In this document: positions 10,260 to 19,858 of the stretch, one piece after another
How the letters are laid out: every line of letters starts with the position of its first letter
Position numbering within the stretch: position 1 is the stretch's first letter
Assembly: GCA_964447405.1 (NCBI GenBank)
Contig: CAYUSP010000003.1
Coordinates: forward strand, 620,001-684,000
From: JALNZF01 sp964447405
GTDB lineage: Bacteria; Nitrospirota; UBA9217
Direction of reading: 5' to 3'
Length of the DNA: 64,000 nt
Position numbers and translations under genes: made by a program
Notes under the pieces: generated by a model
Told to the model about the DNA's origin: nothing
Databases searched by the model: none
What the model saw: only the letters and a program-made list of their open reading frames with translations

Positions 10260-10441
10260 TGGCCAGTATCTTTTTTTTATCATTATTATCAAAACGATAT
10301 AATTCTGGATGAGTGACGAAAATATTAATATTAATTGAAAAACTGAGTGTTAATGCTCATAGGCGTGAGTGTTTATCGTCAAACGCAAAAACAGGTATAT
10401 TTACATATAACAACTTAAATTGTTCTTGCAAAACTAGCCGT

Positions 10442-10741
10442 TTACAGTTTTAAAATGATCTTGAAAAACCTGTTCATCATCAGGCCTCCAGCTGCTCCGA
10501 GTAGTGCGCCAAAACCCGCAAGAAATGACATCACAAAAATTAGGACAAGCCCCACCGCGAATGCATTCTGTCCACATGTTGGTCCGAATATTTTACTCAC
10601 ATCCTTTGCCGCTGCATCCCACCAGGTACCCTGAAATGTCCCTGACATGAATATGTCCATGGCTAGTGCAGTTCCCACGCTGACAAGCGCTCCGACCACC
10701 GCGCCGATGACAACTGCTTTTCGCATGCCCTGGTTGCTCAT
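10442..10741 (-). CDS. Small two-TM membrane protein
   Basis: 99 residues with two glycine- and alanine-rich membrane segments at about 10-30 (VVIGAVVGALVSVGTAL) and 62-88 (FAVGLVLIFVMSFLAGFGALLGAAGG), joined by a soluble loop with a WW pair and one Cys. AGGAG lies five bases before the ATG. I do not recognise a family. It stands alone between the cytochrome cluster and the hydrolase-fold gene. Confidence 0.7.
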   Translation of the reverse strand: MSNQGMRKAVVIGAVVGALVSVGTALAMDIFMSGTFQGTWWDAAAKDVSKIFGPTCGQNAFAVGLVLIFVMSFLAGFGALLGAAGGLMMNRFFKIILKL

Positions 10742-10849
10742 AATAACTCCTGCGATCCCGGTACATTACCTTCAAGAAGAACTATCCCAATGTTGTCCTT
10801 AATCACATTTGGCCTCGTCATATCCGCACCTCGCTCTGAAAAGGAACAA

Positions 10850-11989
10850 TCAGTTACTGCACCAGCCGGTCAGCTCGAAGACTGCGAGAAAAAGGCTCCA
10901 ACCGCTCATGATATAACGGTTGTACCATCCGTATGCATCCTGCCCACCTTGTTCACGTTGCATGATTTGATGCGGAAGCGAAAGCGTAACATGCTGTTTA
11001 TCACCGAGTGCATTCGCTATTTTCAGGCTCTCCGTGTAGGGGACCGAATAATCATCCATCCCATGCACGATGATAAATGCTGCCGTGGTATTAGGCGTAG
11101 CGCGCGACGGTGACATCTGCTGCAATAGTTCCTTCATGTGCCGCGGCAATTTCCTGTACAGTTCATCGAAACGATCCGGCACCTTGTTGGCCATAATGTC
11201 GTAGAGCGACTTAGCCTCACCGTCGAGAGAACGCGCGATCCTTTCCGCGGAGGCTTTTTCGTATTTGTTGCGCAGTTGAATCAGTTCCCGAAGCTTTGCA
11301 CGATCTTCAGAACGCGGCAGCAAATTCAGATTCCTGTAAGCCAGCTCCCAACGAAGCGAATCATCAGGCCTGACGCGGCCGCGATGCTTGCCATACTCAA
11401 ACGAGCCGGTCAATATATACCGCAGGACTTCATGCAGATCATAGTAGCCGCCGAGGATTGCTATAACTCCGACCTTGTCCCGAATCCGTCGATCAGCTGC
11501 CGCCAGCTGCACCGGTCCGGATCCGTAACCAATGCCCATCAATCCGCCGCGGGGTGAAGCAGGCGCCAGCGCTGCCAAATACTGGAAGCTTAGCAAAACG
11601 TCCTCAGCACTTTCACTCTCGATGCGATACGTCCTCATCCCCTCGATATCGGGGACCAGAACAAGAAATCCCGCACGAGCAAGATTGTTGGCTAGAAGAG
11701 CAACCTGCTGGTCATCCCTGTCTATGGATTGCAAGCCGCGTACCAGAAGCAGGGGAAACGGCTTGCCTTCCCCGCGGGCACGATACAGGGCGGCGCTGAT
11801 TTTCCCGCGCATCCCGGGCATTGCAACTCGCGTTACTACTGGAGCCCGTGTAAACTTCCCCATTACCGCTTGCTCGGGCGGGCGTAAGCTGTCCAGGACA
11901 ATGAGCAAACTCAGAAAACCCCGGTAGAGGGGTGACGCGAAGAGGATTACAACAATGACGATAGCGGAAAGCAGTATTATCTTCTTCAT
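10850..11989 (-). CDS. Membrane-anchored alpha/beta-hydrolase fold protein with altered nucleophile elbow
   Basis: 379 residues: an N-terminal membrane anchor (about 3-32), then an alpha/beta-hydrolase fold. Recognisable parts are the first strand region (PLLLVRG, about 79-85), a VPDIEG segment near 112, the elbow at 152-158, a GMDD acid turn and a late LPHQ histidine. The elbow reads G152-I-G154-Y-G156-S-G, so the position that should be the nucleophile Ser of GXSXG is Gly (codon GGT; AGT would restore Ser). Ser157 sits three residues later but not in the elbow geometry. It may be catalytically dead, or the sequence may carry a point change. No strong ribosome site is seen at the start. Confidence 0.75.
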   Translation of the reverse strand: MKKIILLSAIVIVVILFASPLYRGFLSLLIVLDSLRPPEQAVMGKFTRAPVVTRVAMPGMRGKISAALYRARGEGKPFPLLLVRGLQSIDRDDQQVALLANNLARAGFLVLVPDIEGMRTYRIESESAEDVLLSFQYLAALAPASPRGGLMGIGYGSGPVQLAAADRRIRDKVGVIAILGGYYDLHEVLRYILTGSFEYGKHRGRVRPDDSLRWELAYRNLNLLPRSEDRAKLRELIQLRNKYEKASAERIARSLDGEAKSLYDIMANKVPDRFDELYRKLPRHMKELLQQMSPSRATPNTTAAFIIVHGMDDYSVPYTESLKIANALGDKQHVTLSLPHQIMQREQGGQDAYGWYNRYIMSGWSLFLAVFELTGWCSN

Positions 11990-12041
11990 TCATGACCGTT
12001 GGGCGGATCCAGTGAACCTCGTCATTACAAACCGTGAGGTA

Positions 12042-12695
12042 TCATTTCAGGATCTCGCCGGTCTTTCGCGACCACAGGAGCAGATCAAGATGATCCATGT
12101 CTATCCCGATCTTTTCAGCAAAGCGCTCCAGTTTTTTTTCGATCGAGAGGTATCCTGCACGCGTGGCCGGCGGCGTACTCGAAGTGATCACTCCCAGTTC
12201 ACACAAACTATTCAGAATATGCTTGTCCAGAATTGCGTAACCCGGGAAACCTATGTTGCGGAGAAAATGACTGGCTTCTTTATAACCCAATCCTTTGATT
12301 CCCTTGTTATCCGCGAAAAAATCCCGGCGTACGAGTCTGGAGTCGAATGAGGCGATCAGTTTTTTCAGTTGCATACCGCAGGCCTGTTCAAGATATTTTC
12401 GGCTATGCACGATATACGCCGGTCGCATTCGCCAGAAACGCGTCCGGTTTACCCGTGCACGCTCTTGAAGGTCATCGAGACAGCCCGTTTGAAGCAGGTC
12501 GCGAAGGGCGGTAATAGTCTGCATGCCCATCTTCGCGCTGCTGCCTGCGGTAAGAATGCAGAAGCACAACTCTTCAAAAATAGCTGCGTCGCCCTGTAGA
12601 TACACCACCTTAAACTCGTGGAGGCGCTTTACGATCTCCGGTTTTTTTCTGCGATAGTCACGCCTCAGTTCATCGATGGCTTCTTTTCCAATCAC
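12042..12695 (-). CDS. ogg: Ogg2-type 8-oxoguanine DNA glycosylase/AP lyase
   Basis: 217 residues from a GTG at 12695, preceded by AAGGGCGG. It excises oxidised guanine and cleaves the abasic site. The helix-hairpin-helix segment NKGIKGLGYKEASHFLRNIG carries the catalytic Lys (about K139), and the conserved Asp follows in AILDKHIL (about D157). The C-terminal lysine-rich helix also matches the archaeal/bacterial Ogg2 family, and length fits it (about 210). Its first 26 bases overlap the 3' end of the rhodanese gene, so the two are translationally coupled. A longer frame reaching 12794 lies inside the rhodanese gene and is not used. Confidence 0.87.
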   Translation of the reverse strand: MIGKEAIDELRRDYRRKKPEIVKRLHEFKVVYLQGDAAIFEELCFCILTAGSSAKMGMQTITALRDLLQTGCLDDLQERARVNRTRFWRMRPAYIVHSRKYLEQACGMQLKKLIASFDSRLVRRDFFADNKGIKGLGYKEASHFLRNIGFPGYAILDKHILNSLCELGVITSSTPPATRAGYLSIEKKLERFAEKIGIDMDHLDLLLWSRKTGEILK

Positions 12696-13041
12696 TGTAG
12701 CCGCCCTTAAGATTATACAGATTCTTATACCCCATACCCATGAGCCGTTTGATCGCCCAGATGCTCTGGTTGCCATTGCGGCAGTAGACCACAAGCTCTT
12801 TATCCTTTTTCAGCTTCTTGATCCTGCTGCCGATGTCTGAAAGAGGCACATGCACTGCTCCCGGGATATGTCCCTCGTCATACTCCCTGGCCGGACGGAC
12901 ATCAAGGAGCACCATGCCCTTTCGCTGTTCTAGCTCCTTTGGCGAAAGCTGCTTGATTCCCAGCCGGCTCAGAACACCAAACAGCTTGGCAATGAGATAG
13001 ATCGCAAAAACGCTTAACAGAATAGTGGATGCGGTGTCCAA
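12670..13041 (-). CDS. Membrane-anchored rhodanese-like sulfurtransferase
   Basis: 123 residues: one N-terminal membrane segment (about 5-25) followed by a single rhodanese domain. The catalytic loop is C87-RNGNQS. Other family marks are LLDVRPAREYDEGHIPGAVHVP and GGYSDW near the C-terminus. It would carry sulfur as a persulfide on Cys87 at the membrane face. The start is TTG at 13041 with a strong AAGGAGGT about ten bases upstream. It lies 15 bases downstream of the NtrY-like kinase and overlaps the Ogg2 gene, so all three are likely cotranscribed. Confidence 0.9.
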   Translation of the reverse strand: MDTASTILLSVFAIYLIAKLFGVLSRLGIKQLSPKELEQRKGMVLLDVRPAREYDEGHIPGAVHVPLSDIGSRIKKLKKDKELVVYCRNGNQSIWAIKRLMGMGYKNLYNLKGGYSDWKRSHR

Positions 13042-13056
13042 AGAAAAAATACCTCC

Positions 13057-15270
13057 TTACGAATTTTGCGCCTGCTGCATTGACTGCTGCGGTACTTCAT
13101 TTTTCGCTGCGGGCAGTTCCACGATAAACCGAGCTCCCCGCGGGCTATTCTGTTCAAAACGGATGGAACCGCCATGGTCCTTGATTATCCTCTGCACAAT
13201 GGCGAGACCCAGTCCGCTCTTTTTCTTCTTGCGCGAGAACTCGGGTTGGAACAGTTTGGGGATGTCCTCAGCGGCGATCCCGGGTCCATCATCCGCGACA
13301 TCGATCTGGACCATGCCAGAGGAGTTTTTCTTCACCGAAACCTGAACTCGACCCATGCCACCCATGGCTTCCACGGCATTCTCGAACAAATTAATGAAAA
13401 CACGCTTCATCTGTTCGTAATCCAGCGGTACATCTTGAAGGCCAGTTGCGAAATCCTTCGCAAACTCAATGCCTCTGTGCGCGCTGCCATACAGTTGCAA
13501 AACGCTCTCCAGTACTGGTAGAAGCGACTGCAGAACCGGATTCGAGTTCGGCATGCGCGCAAAGTCGGCAAACTCATCTACGAGCTTTCGAAGTCCATCC
13601 GCCTCCTGTACGATGGTCCTGCTGCATTCATCGAACACCGCATTAAAATCAGGCGCGCCTTCGGCGTGTTTCTTTCTTAAGCGCTCCGCGGACAACTTAA
13701 TGGGGGTCAAGGGATTTTTAAACTCATGGGCAATTCTCCTTGCGACGTCCTGCCACGTCTCCGCTTTCTTCGCGCGAAGCAGTTCTGTCAGATCATCGAA
13801 GGTGATAACCGACCCGAGGGGTGTACCGCTTCCATCCCGCAGGGTCGTAATGCGCATGCGAAGTGTTAGCATCCGGCCCCTTACATTCAGCGGCAATTCC
13901 TCCTCCGCCCGTCCATGCCCCTGCTCTACCCTGCGGAACAATTTACGGATCGGATCCAACTCGATGAATCCGAACGCTTCATCGTAGCGTTTACCGAGTG
14001 CATCCACTTCACGGATTCCAAGAATCTCTGATGCTGAATGATTGACAGTCGTAATCCTGCCCGCTCTGTCGATTGATATAACGCCCGTTTCAATGTTCGA
14101 AAGGATCGTCTTCTTGTAGTTGACCTCCTGCTCCAGTTGAATTCGCGAGTACTGGAGATCGCTGGTCATTTTATTGAACGAGTCGATCAAGACTCCAACC
14201 TCGTCGCCCGACGTCTCGTCAATCCGGTAGTCAAATCTGCCCGCAGCCACAGCTGCCGTTCCCTCCGCCAGCCTTCGGATAGGAACCGTAATACCCGCGG
14301 CCACGCGGAGCGCCACCCAAATGGCGGCAAGCAGAAGCGCCAGGGTGACCGACAGGAATCCGAGCCGATAGGACATCTTAATCGGCTCCTTGCCGCTGAA
14401 CGCCGAGCGGTACTGTGCATAGCCCTCGCGGATATTATCAGCCTTCGTTGCAAGACGTTCGGGAATATAGAAGCTAACCGCGATCGCCGCGATGATTTTA
14501 CTTCCTTCGCCCGGCTGCGCATTTTGATACAGGGGTACCACAGCGCGCATGATATCGCCTTTTTTCCGCGACCCTGACACGTCCGCGACCTCCTGTGATG
14601 CGAAAGCGCGGGAAACCAGATCAGCCGATGTCTGGGTAAAGGTCTGGGGAGGATATTGGCCGGTAATGATGACAACTGCCCGTTCCCGGGGGCCGGTAAA
14701 GAGCTCCACTGAACCCAACCCGTACTCCCCTGCTTTTGAGGCCAGGTAATCCTTGAGCACCTGCCGCTCGTACCGTGTCAGCAACCCGGCCTCGGCCACC
14801 TGCATGCTGATCTGCCGGCTGAAATGAGTGGCTTCCTTTTGGAGCCGGTCATTGTACTCCTGCGCCACGGATACCGAATCTTTGAGTGAGTTTTCTATCC
14901 TAAGACTGAAAAGCCGTTCGATGCTCCGCGTGAACATTCCACTCCCGAACAAAAAAAGCAGCACAAGCGGAATAAATGATAGACCGACAAACGCGACTAC
15001 CAGCTTGGTCCTGAACCGAGCGCCGAGAACGCCCCGCTTCCGTTCCATCCAGAGTTTCCAGAGGCTCTTGGCCATCGTGAAAATGACCGCCGACAGCAGA
15101 AGGAAGTTCGCGTTGATCAGGATGATGATGAGGATATTGTCGGAAAGCGGACCTTCGAAGCCCCGGTACTTGAGTTGCAGGACGACCGCAAGCACGGTTA
15201 GGAGAAGAAAGCCGACGAGCGTGAGGACTCCCTTCCAGCCGGTTTTTTCCTCTCGATTATCGGTGGTCAT
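13057..15270 (-). CDS. NtrY-like sensor histidine kinase
   Basis: 737 residues from ATG 15270. Order: two N-terminal membrane segments plus a third (about 15-125), a periplasmic sensor region (about 135-280), a further membrane segment (about 305-325), HAMP (330-380), PAS (390-490), HisKA with the phosphoacceptor in RRIAHEFKNPLTPIKLSAERL (about 520), and HATPase with N, G1 (DVADDGPGIA) and G2 (SGLGLAI) boxes. The HEFKNPLTPI box is the NtrY signature. No cognate regulator is adjacent, so its partner may lie elsewhere or be the NtrC-type regulator at 18477. An upstream extension to 15375 lacks a ribosome site and is not used. Confidence 0.92.
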   Translation of the reverse strand: MTTDNREEKTGWKGVLTLVGFLLLTVLAVVLQLKYRGFEGPLSDNILIIILINANFLLLSAVIFTMAKSLWKLWMERKRGVLGARFRTKLVVAFVGLSFIPLVLLFLFGSGMFTRSIERLFSLRIENSLKDSVSVAQEYNDRLQKEATHFSRQISMQVAEAGLLTRYERQVLKDYLASKAGEYGLGSVELFTGPRERAVVIITGQYPPQTFTQTSADLVSRAFASQEVADVSGSRKKGDIMRAVVPLYQNAQPGEGSKIIAAIAVSFYIPERLATKADNIREGYAQYRSAFSGKEPIKMSYRLGFLSVTLALLLAAIWVALRVAAGITVPIRRLAEGTAAVAAGRFDYRIDETSGDEVGVLIDSFNKMTSDLQYSRIQLEQEVNYKKTILSNIETGVISIDRAGRITTVNHSASEILGIREVDALGKRYDEAFGFIELDPIRKLFRRVEQGHGRAEEELPLNVRGRMLTLRMRITTLRDGSGTPLGSVITFDDLTELLRAKKAETWQDVARRIAHEFKNPLTPIKLSAERLRKKHAEGAPDFNAVFDECSRTIVQEADGLRKLVDEFADFARMPNSNPVLQSLLPVLESVLQLYGSAHRGIEFAKDFATGLQDVPLDYEQMKRVFINLFENAVEAMGGMGRVQVSVKKNSSGMVQIDVADDGPGIAAEDIPKLFQPEFSRKKKKSGLGLAIVQRIIKDHGGSIRFEQNSPRGARFIVELPAAKNEVPQQSMQQAQNS

Positions 15271-15364
15271 GGTGCCGGCAGAATACCAAAAACATCGGGC
15301 AAATGCAAGGTCTGGTTTGAGGCCGGAATCCAGGCCAGGTTTATGATGTTCTTGATTTATTATC

Positions 15365-15394
15365 TTGACAAACAAGAGGTTTCTCGTATATCTT
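15365..15394 (+). promoter_or_regulatory. Sigma-70-like promoter for LysM gene
   Basis: TTGACA (15365-15370), an 18-base spacer and TATCTT (15389-15394), about 90 bases upstream of the LysM gene, in the divergent gap between it and the NtrY-like kinase. Confidence 0.5.
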
Positions 15395-15484
15395 TATGAA
15401 AATTGACGCACAAAAACAACCCCTCGATCGGCAAAGAATCAGGGGGAAATCCTTCGGAAACGTCCCTCACTTAAGGAGGCAGGA

Positions 15485-16780
15485 ATGACAACGCGGCCAC
15501 AAGCCCAACTGCAAGCAGCTTTCTTAATCCTTTTGCTCATCCTCGTACCCGTTGCTGCGCGCAGCGAAGATCCGAAGGGGGTTGTTGCAGCCCCGCAAAC
15601 GACGGCTCATACCCTTGAACAGATGTCCTCTCCTTTAGTGGCTGCTGCTGGAAGCAAAAACGTCGGAGAAACCGATGACCCTTCCACGTACACCATCAAG
15701 CAAGGAGATACGCTCTGGGATATTGCAAACACATTTCTGAAGGATCCATTTCTCTGGCCATTTATCTGGAAGGCCAATCCCGGCATTACCAATCCCGATC
15801 TCATATTTGCTGGAAGCAAACTGACGATGCCCAGCCTCGCCCCGATCGAGCGGGCGCTCCAGGCCGAACCAAAATCACCGGTTGTTGAAGATAAAATGCA
15901 ATCACAGGTAGCAGCCAAGGAGCCAGAAAAGACCGAGCCAAAGGCCGCAGCTCCTGAACCGGTAACAGCAGCACCTGAAGCATCCATACCCGTGGAAGAG
16001 ACGGTATTGCTTGGGGAGGGCATTGCCGCTGCGCGCGCTCGTCAACCGAAGCCGCAGCAGCCGGCCGCTGAAGAAACCGCATCACCGAGGTCCACACTTA
16101 TTCTGCCCGAGGAACAGGCCCTGCCCCTCATCGACAAATACGCAATGCTGAGCGCTGGCTTTGTGAGCGATGTGGAGAAGGGAGATATGATCGTAGGAGC
16201 TCCTGAAACGCAGCAAACCATTTTCAGCTATGATCATATCGTTTATGTATCAATGCAGAACAGGGAAAACATCACCGTTGGTGATAAATTTCTTATTTAC
16301 GCACCGCTGAACAACGTGAAACATCCCAAGACCGGAAAGCCGTTCGGTAAACTGATCAAAGGCCTTGGCATCCTCCAGATCATTGCCAAGGATACCCCGG
16401 AAATCCTTACCGCGCGCATCACCCTCTCGTTTGATGCGATCGAGAGGGGCAACCTGTTGACGCCCTATCAAGAACCAGGGCTTATCTACCACTCCGCTCA
16501 AAAGAAGGCCAAGGACATCTCGGGCTTCATCCTCGAAGTGACTGACAGGCGCACAATCAATTCTCAAATGGACTTTGTCTACTTAGACAGGGGAAGTGTG
16601 GATGGCGTTGAGATCGGAGACCGGTTTCTTGTCTACCATGAACCCGATAAAAAGGGTTTCCCCCGGAAGGTGGTCGGTGAAGTGCTTGTCATGCTGGTCA
16701 AAGAACGCTCGGCGACAGCTATGGTCCAAAAAAGCATTGATATCTTGAGCAGGGGGAATGCGGTGGATTTCAAAAAATAG
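15485..16780 (+). CDS. Exported LysM-domain protein
   Basis: 431 residues. Signal peptide 1-27 (ending AARSEDP). One LysM domain at about 67-118 (YTIKQGDTLWDIANTFLKD ... IFAGSKLTMP) for binding peptidoglycan, then a Pro/Ala/Glu-rich linker (about 125-210) and a C-terminal region of about 210 residues with repeated beta-rich units (VGDKFLIYAP, IGDRFLVYHE). Perfect AAGGAGG lies five bases before the ATG. The same layout occurs in delta-proteobacterial envelope proteins of unknown function. Transcribed alone, divergent from the NtrY-like kinase. Confidence 0.85.
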   Translation: MTTRPQAQLQAAFLILLLILVPVAARSEDPKGVVAAPQTTAHTLEQMSSPLVAAAGSKNVGETDDPSTYTIKQGDTLWDIANTFLKDPFLWPFIWKANPGITNPDLIFAGSKLTMPSLAPIERALQAEPKSPVVEDKMQSQVAAKEPEKTEPKAAAPEPVTAAPEASIPVEETVLLGEGIAAARARQPKPQQPAAEETASPRSTLILPEEQALPLIDKYAMLSAGFVSDVEKGDMIVGAPETQQTIFSYDHIVYVSMQNRENITVGDKFLIYAPLNNVKHPKTGKPFGKLIKGLGILQIIAKDTPEILTARITLSFDAIERGNLLTPYQEPGLIYHSAQKKAKDISGFILEVTDRRTINSQMDFVYLDRGSVDGVEIGDRFLVYHEPDKKGFPRKVVGEVLVMLVKERSATAMVQKSIDILSRGNAVDFKK

Positions 16781-16977
16781 TGCGCCGCACCACCTCTGCA
16801 TTCTCGCAGCGTTGACGCAGTGCAATAATTTCCCCAAATAAATCCTCCTCTTTACCTCCCCTGTCCGGCCCCTGCCCGGGTGGTAGATTTCTCATATCCC
16901 TGCACCCTTCAAATCTGCAAATATAAAATATTTGATGTACGGGCGGGAATATCCCGAAGCACCCATGCAGAGGTACT

Positions 16978-17718
16978 TTATTTCAGGGAAGGTGACGCCT
17001 GCGGATCAAAGGGATTCGTCCGCACCGCGAACGAAAACAGATAGGGGTATTCATGCTTCAGGTGCTTCATGTAGGACAGCCATTCCACGATAAGTACGGA
17101 ATAGGCCCGCTTGATATCAACGTCAATATGCTTGGCATCCGCAGGGGCAAGATGCTCCGGATCTACTCGGACGGCGAGTTCCTCCGTGAGATGAAACACG
17201 GCCCAGAGCAGGTCGGTGAAGGTTTCATGTTCAAGCAGATTCGGATTCTCAAGAAGGCCGAGCAAAAAGACGCGCTTTTCCAGTAACAGTGCTTTAAGCG
17301 CGGTCAGATCGCCGCTTTGATACTGCACCTGATAATCGTAGCTTTTCATCGATCGTATCGCGGACGCGAACTGCTGATCAGACCATTCGGCGCTTACCAG
17401 AAGCTCGGCTCTGATCCTGTCGCGGTGCAGATCGAACGCGGCGAACGACTTGAGGAGAGGAGATCCGACCTCGCTGAAAAAAGTACCGATGACCATGTTC
17501 AGTTTGTTCAGCAAAGCAAGCTTTTCACGGACATTCAGCATCTGATTGAGGATCAGCGTGACCAAAAGAACCTGCACAGGGATGAAAGCCAGATCTTGAA
17601 GCAGATAAAAAAAAGTGTCCCGGGTATTGTGAAAGATCGCTATCTGGGCGATATAGAGAACTGCTGATGACACCAGGAGCGATATGCCGAGTATGAGCTG
17701 CCACTTAAAACGATTCAT
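16978..17718 (-). CDS. Two-TM membrane protein of unknown function
   Basis: 246 residues. Two membrane segments at about 6-26 and 35-58 are followed by a cytoplasmic, mostly helical region with many charged residues. The start is the ATG at 17718 (MNRFKWQL), seven bases after GGGGAG; an ATG six bases earlier is too close to the ribosome site. It lies 77 bases downstream of the DUF4337 gene on the same strand and may be its partner. I do not recognise a domain. Confidence 0.75.
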   Translation of the reverse strand: MNRFKWQLILGISLLVSSAVLYIAQIAIFHNTRDTFFYLLQDLAFIPVQVLLVTLILNQMLNVREKLALLNKLNMVIGTFFSEVGSPLLKSFAAFDLHRDRIRAELLVSAEWSDQQFASAIRSMKSYDYQVQYQSGDLTALKALLLEKRVFLLGLLENPNLLEHETFTDLLWAVFHLTEELAVRVDPEHLAPADAKHIDVDIKRAYSVLIVEWLSYMKHLKHEYPYLFSFAVRTNPFDPQASPSLK

Positions 17719-17795
17719 AGCCATGCTCCCCTTTCATGCAGCAATACGCAGCTCAGTGCAGCACTATGGCACAGCCCGAGCGTGCTGGCAGATGC

Positions 17796-18332
17796 TCACT
17801 TCATGAAAAGAAAGAATCCATTGAAGAAATACAACAGCCCGAAGCTTCCCGCACCCATGCCAATGAACCAGAACAGCTTCTTTTTCATGAGAGCAGCGAT
17901 CGAGGACAGGAGGATGGCAATTTGCAGGAACATGGCCGCCATGCCGAACGCACCTGAGTGAAGCTGGGCGGCATCACGGCGCGCTTCAAGCTCCTCCGCC
18001 TTTTTCTTGATCTCTTCCTTTTCCTTGTCATAGCGTTCGATCTTTTCCCGGTAGGCCGCAATCCGCTTCTCGTAGTCAGCAGCCAGCGCGCGCGGCATTC
18101 CCTTGTTCGCCTTGAGATCGAGTTCGAACTTTTCCCGCTGCAGTTCATAAACATAGCCTTTGATGCTTTTTGACTGGTAAAATGCCCACTGGTCCGAAGC
18201 CTGCGACTGGGACATCACCGACCGTGTCGAGAACCCACCGCCCTTGAGCGTGGAAAGTGTAGCGCAAACCGCAAATATCACGGTGGTAAGAGCGAGATAA
18301 TTGAGCCAGGGTTCTTTCTTTTCTTCAGCCAT
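17796..18332 (-). CDS. DUF4337 family membrane protein
   Basis: 178 residues: an N-terminal membrane segment (about 11-28), a long charged coiled coil (about 60-115, rich in Lys/Glu), and two C-terminal membrane segments (about 125-142 and 150-175). The phrase ASDQWAFYQSKSIKGY after the first membrane segment is the DUF4337 hallmark. Function unknown; the shape suggests an oligomeric inner-membrane protein. AGGAGGAG precedes the ATG and a sigma-70-like promoter lies just upstream. Confidence 0.88.
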   Translation of the reverse strand: MAEEKKEPWLNYLALTTVIFAVCATLSTLKGGGFSTRSVMSQSQASDQWAFYQSKSIKGYVYELQREKFELDLKANKGMPRALAADYEKRIAAYREKIERYDKEKEEIKKKAEELEARRDAAQLHSGAFGMAAMFLQIAILLSSIAALMKKKLFWFIGMGAGSFGLLYFFNGFFLFMK

Positions 18333-18370
18333 TGTGCTCCTCCTGAGATGGATATTTTTTTTGAATGCAC

Positions 18371-18399
18371 ATAGTACCGAAATCTACTCTGTTAGTCAA
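18371..18399 (-). promoter_or_regulatory. Sigma-70-like promoter for DUF4337 gene
   Basis: Minus strand TTGACT (18399-18394), 17-base spacer, TACTAT (18376-18371), ending 39 bases before the DUF4337 start codon. Confidence 0.55.
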
Positions 18400-18476
18400 T
18401 ATTTGTATACGAGAAGCCTGCTGCAAACACGTTGGCCGTGCGCAGACCATGAGTTGAGAGAACCGGCGGACACCGG

Positions 18477-19823
18477 TCACCGTTCCTTGAGGATTCCCCA
18501 TTTTTTCCTTCTTTCCCAGAGCGATTTCCGGGTGATACCAAGCATATCCGCCAGCTGCTGTTCGTTATAATCGTACTGGTGCTGTTGAATGAAAGCCTTG
18601 GTATACTCCTCGATCGAAAGCCGCGTATCAAGCGGGCCCGAACTGTAGGCCGCAGATTTCAGGCCCGCCGGCAGATGCTCTGGCCGGATCAGGTCTCCGT
18701 CTGAGATGAGGATAGCCCGTTCAATAACGTTTTGCAATTCGCGCACATTCCCCGCCCACTCATAGCTCATCATCAGGTCCAGTGCTTCAGGCGAGACCTC
18801 CTTCAGCTTTTTGCCCATTTCGCGGGAATATTTTTCGAGGTAATACTGCATAAGCGCCGAGACATCCTCCTTGCGCTCCCGAAGCGGCGGGATTTCGAGC
18901 GCGATCACATTGATCCGATAATAGAGGTCCTCCCGGAAGGTGCCTTGTTTCACCGCCGCCCGCAGGTCCTTGTTCGTCGCGGTGATGAACCGGATGTCCA
19001 CCTTTGCGCTCTTGGTGCTCCCGACGGGACGGATGACCTGGTCTTCAATGACCCGCAGCAGTTTCGCCTGCAGCACCATGGTCATGTCCCCGATCTCGTC
19101 GAGGAACACCGTGCCGCCCTCCGCTTCCTCGAGGATGCCTTTTTTCGTGGCCACGGCCCCGGTAAACGCGCCACGCACATGGCCGAACAGCTCCGTCTCG
19201 AGCAGGTTTTCTGGTATCGCCGAGCAGTTGATCGGCACGAAAGGCATGTCCCGGCGCGAGCTGTTATGGTGAATCACGCGCGCAAAGAGCTCCTTACCGG
19301 TGCCCGTTTCTCCCAGCAGCAGGACGTTGCTCCTCGTATCGGTGATCTTCCTGACTTCATCCAGGATCGTCTTGAGGACCGGGCTTTCGCCGATAATACT
19401 GCTGAAATCATAATCTTTCCCGATCTCCCGTTTGAGCAGCACATTCTCTACCTGCAGACTCTTCTGCTTCAGGGCATTGCGGACGATCTGTTTTATCTCC
19501 TCATGAATGATGGGCTTCATGATGTAATCATAAGCTCCGGCGCGGAGCGCCTTGACCGAGGTGTCAAGCGAAGCATAGGCAGTGACGATGATGAATATCT
19601 GGTCCGGTGTCTGCTCCCGCACCTTGATCAGCATCTCGATGCCGTCCATGCCCGGAAGGATGATGTCTGAAATGATAACGTCGAACACCGTGGTTTCGAG
19701 CAGCGTCAATCCCTTCTCCGCCGAATCGACCCCTTCCACGGCGTAACCTTCCTTCAGAAAAATCCTTTTAATAGACTCCCGCAGGGTATCTTCATCTTCA
19801 ATGATCAATATGTTTTTTGACAT
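18477..19823 (-). CDS. Sigma-54-dependent response regulator (NtrC/AtoC type)
   Basis: 448 residues. Receiver domain 1-120 with acidic pocket ED and phosphoacceptor D53 (IISDIILPGMDG). AAA+ sigma-54 activation domain about 140-375 with Walker A GETGTGKE, the sigma-54-contacting GAFTGA loop, and Walker B FLDEIGD. C-terminal Fis-type HTH (YNEQQLADMLGITRKSLWERR). It activates sigma-54 promoters when phosphorylated. It starts 35 bases after the SSS-kinase fusion stops, with GAGAGGA before the ATG, and is that kinase's evident partner. Confidence 0.96.
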   Translation of the reverse strand: MSKNILIIEDEDTLRESIKRIFLKEGYAVEGVDSAEKGLTLLETTVFDVIISDIILPGMDGIEMLIKVREQTPDQIFIIVTAYASLDTSVKALRAGAYDYIMKPIIHEEIKQIVRNALKQKSLQVENVLLKREIGKDYDFSSIIGESPVLKTILDEVRKITDTRSNVLLLGETGTGKELFARVIHHNSSRRDMPFVPINCSAIPENLLETELFGHVRGAFTGAVATKKGILEEAEGGTVFLDEIGDMTMVLQAKLLRVIEDQVIRPVGSTKSAKVDIRFITATNKDLRAAVKQGTFREDLYYRINVIALEIPPLRERKEDVSALMQYYLEKYSREMGKKLKEVSPEALDLMMSYEWAGNVRELQNVIERAILISDGDLIRPEHLPAGLKSAAYSSGPLDTRLSIEEYTKAFIQQHQYDYNEQQLADMLGITRKSLWERRKKWGILKER

Positions 19824-19858
19824 GCATTCCTCTCAAATCTACAGACCAGTCCTGCCTC

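Noticed and set aside
12696..12794. N-terminal extension of the Ogg2 gene
   Set aside because: It lies inside the rhodanese gene, has no start with a ribosome site, and Ogg2 length fits the GTG at 12695.
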